Positions 63,236-64,000 of a stretch of 64,000 bases of DNA are shown here, piece by piece. The stretch is taken from assembly GCA_049890195.1 (NCBI GenBank), contig JBMHBY010000003.1, forward strand, positions 186,001 through 250,000, given 5' to 3'. Position 1 is the stretch's first letter; each line of letters begins with the position of its first letter. A model generated the notes under the pieces. The model saw only the letters and a program-made list of their open reading frames with translations, was not told the DNA's origin and did not search any database. A program made the position numbers and the translations under genes. The stretch is from JAYQKL01 sp049890195 (GTDB taxonomy: Bacteria > Pseudomonadota > Alphaproteobacteria > RS24).

Positions 63236-64000
63236 GTGAGTGAAGAAAATGACGGGCAGGTGAAAGAGTTTCATCTCTATCTGGTCTCCGACAGCACGGG
63301 GGAAACCATCAACTCGGTGGCCAAAGCCGTCTGCGCCTGTTTCGTCGGCGCCAAGGCTGTTGAGCACTCTTATGGTCTGGTGCGCGGAGAAAAACAGTTG
63401 GACCGCGTATTAAAAACCCTCAAGGCGGCACCCGGGCCGGTCCTGTTTTCGATGGTGGACGGAGACCTACAAAAAACGCTGGAGCGCGAATGCGCCAAGC
63501 TCAATGTGCCGTGCCTGAATGTGTTGGATCCTTTCGTCAACATCATCGGCAGCCATCTGGATGTTGAGATTCGCGGCAAGCCCGGTCTGCAGCACAAGCT
63601 CACGGCTGAATATTTTGAGCGCATTGCGGCCTTGAACTATACAGTGGCGCATGATGACGGCCAAAGCCAGGGTGATTTGAATGAGGCGGATGTCGTGCTG
63701 GTGGGTGTCAGCCGGACGTCCAAAACCCCGACCTGCATGTATCTGGCGCACCGGGGTGTGCGGGCCGCCAATGTCCCCTATGTGCCGAACATCGACCTGC
63801 CGCCGGAGTTGTATACGATCACCGACCCGCTGGTCATCGGTCTGGCGCTCAGCCCCGACCGGTTGATCCAAATCCGCAAAAACAGACTTCTGTCGTTAAA
63901 TGAAAACGCCGAGACAGATTACATCAATCCGGAGCAGGTCAAGGACGAGCTGCAGGAGGCGCGGCGGTTTTTCAAAAAAATGGGCTGGCCGGTCATTGAT
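63236..64000 (+). CDS. Pyruvate, phosphate dikinase regulatory protein (DUF299), partial
   Basis: GTG start at 63236 seven bases after GGGGAG; 255 codons are visible before the window ends, against about 270-280 for complete proteins. Family motifs are HLYLVSDSTGETINSVAKA near the start, FSMVDGDLQKTLE, LDPFVNIIGSHLD, the P-loop-like GVSRTSKTPTCMYLAHRG and NVPYVPNIDLPPELY. Members switch PPDK, or PEP synthetase, on and off by ADP-dependent phosphorylation and phosphorolysis. In alphaproteobacteria the gene stands beside the replication origin near hemE, as here. Which of the two targets applies cannot be read from this window. Confidence 0.93.
   Translation, partial: MSEENDGQVKEFHLYLVSDSTGETINSVAKAVCACFVGAKAVEHSYGLVRGEKQLDRVLKTLKAAPGPVLFSMVDGDLQKTLERECAKLNVPCLNVLDPFVNIIGSHLDVEIRGKPGLQHKLTAEYFERIAALNYTVAHDDGQSQGDLNEADVVLVGVSRTSKTPTCMYLAHRGVRAANVPYVPNIDLPPELYTITDPLVIGLALSPDRLIQIRKNRLLSLNENAETDYINPEQVKDELQEARRFFKKMGWPVID

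Overview
The window reads as a chromosomal segment of an alphaproteobacterium close to its replication origin. The evidence is gene content and order: hemE-hemJ-rho-mnmE-mnmG-rsmG-parA-parB run together, a DnaA-box-rich gap lies between hemE and a DUF299/PPSR gene (the place where the origin sits in Caulobacter and relatives), two parS-like sites are present, and there are alphaproteobacterial conserved genes such as a DUF3576 lipoprotein before leuS. The DNA looks GC-rich. A marine lineage is only an inference, from the phosphate-sparing lipid genes and the giant exported adhesin.

Left end (1-4.8 kb): the start of an MFS transporter, an LCMT-type methyltransferase, then three overlapping genes that look like olsB, plcP and a glycosyltransferase (agt). 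Together they would replace phospholipids with ornithine lipids and glycolipids. In front of them are six contiguous 11-bp units that resemble PhoB boxes, so control by phosphate starvation is likely.

Centre left (4.8-30.4 kb, all minus strand): a two-partner-secretion locus of about 25 kb. In transcription order it has a TpsB outer-membrane transporter with two extra Ig-like domains, a small single-pass membrane protein, a 7,045-residue filamentous adhesin (TpsA), and a membrane-anchored M20 peptidase 8 bases behind it. The adhesin carries a 12-unit, 44-residue tandem repeat and two segments that do not look like beta-helix. This is the most unusual part of the window. Next to it are a DUF3426-like membrane protein and a large lipoprotein of unknown role.

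Middle (33-51.9 kb): tRNA-Gly, CnoX-type thioredoxin, a Lon-substrate-binding-domain protein, Trm112-like protein, a UbiH-family hydroxylase, an ammonium transporter with a near-perfect sigma-54 promoter and an upstream NtrC-type site, an aminotransferase, ftsK, lolA, a conserved unknown, exonuclease III, an OmpR-type regulator, an L,D-transpeptidase, the YggS PLP protein, a ThiE/TenI-like protein, a DUF3576 lipoprotein, leuS, lptE and holA.

Right end (51.9-64 kb): parB, parA, rsmG, mnmG and mnmE (chromosome partition and tRNA U34 modification), a thioredoxin-fold DUF255 protein on the other strand, rho, hemJ, hemE, the probable origin, and the first part of the PPSR gene, which is cut by the window edge.
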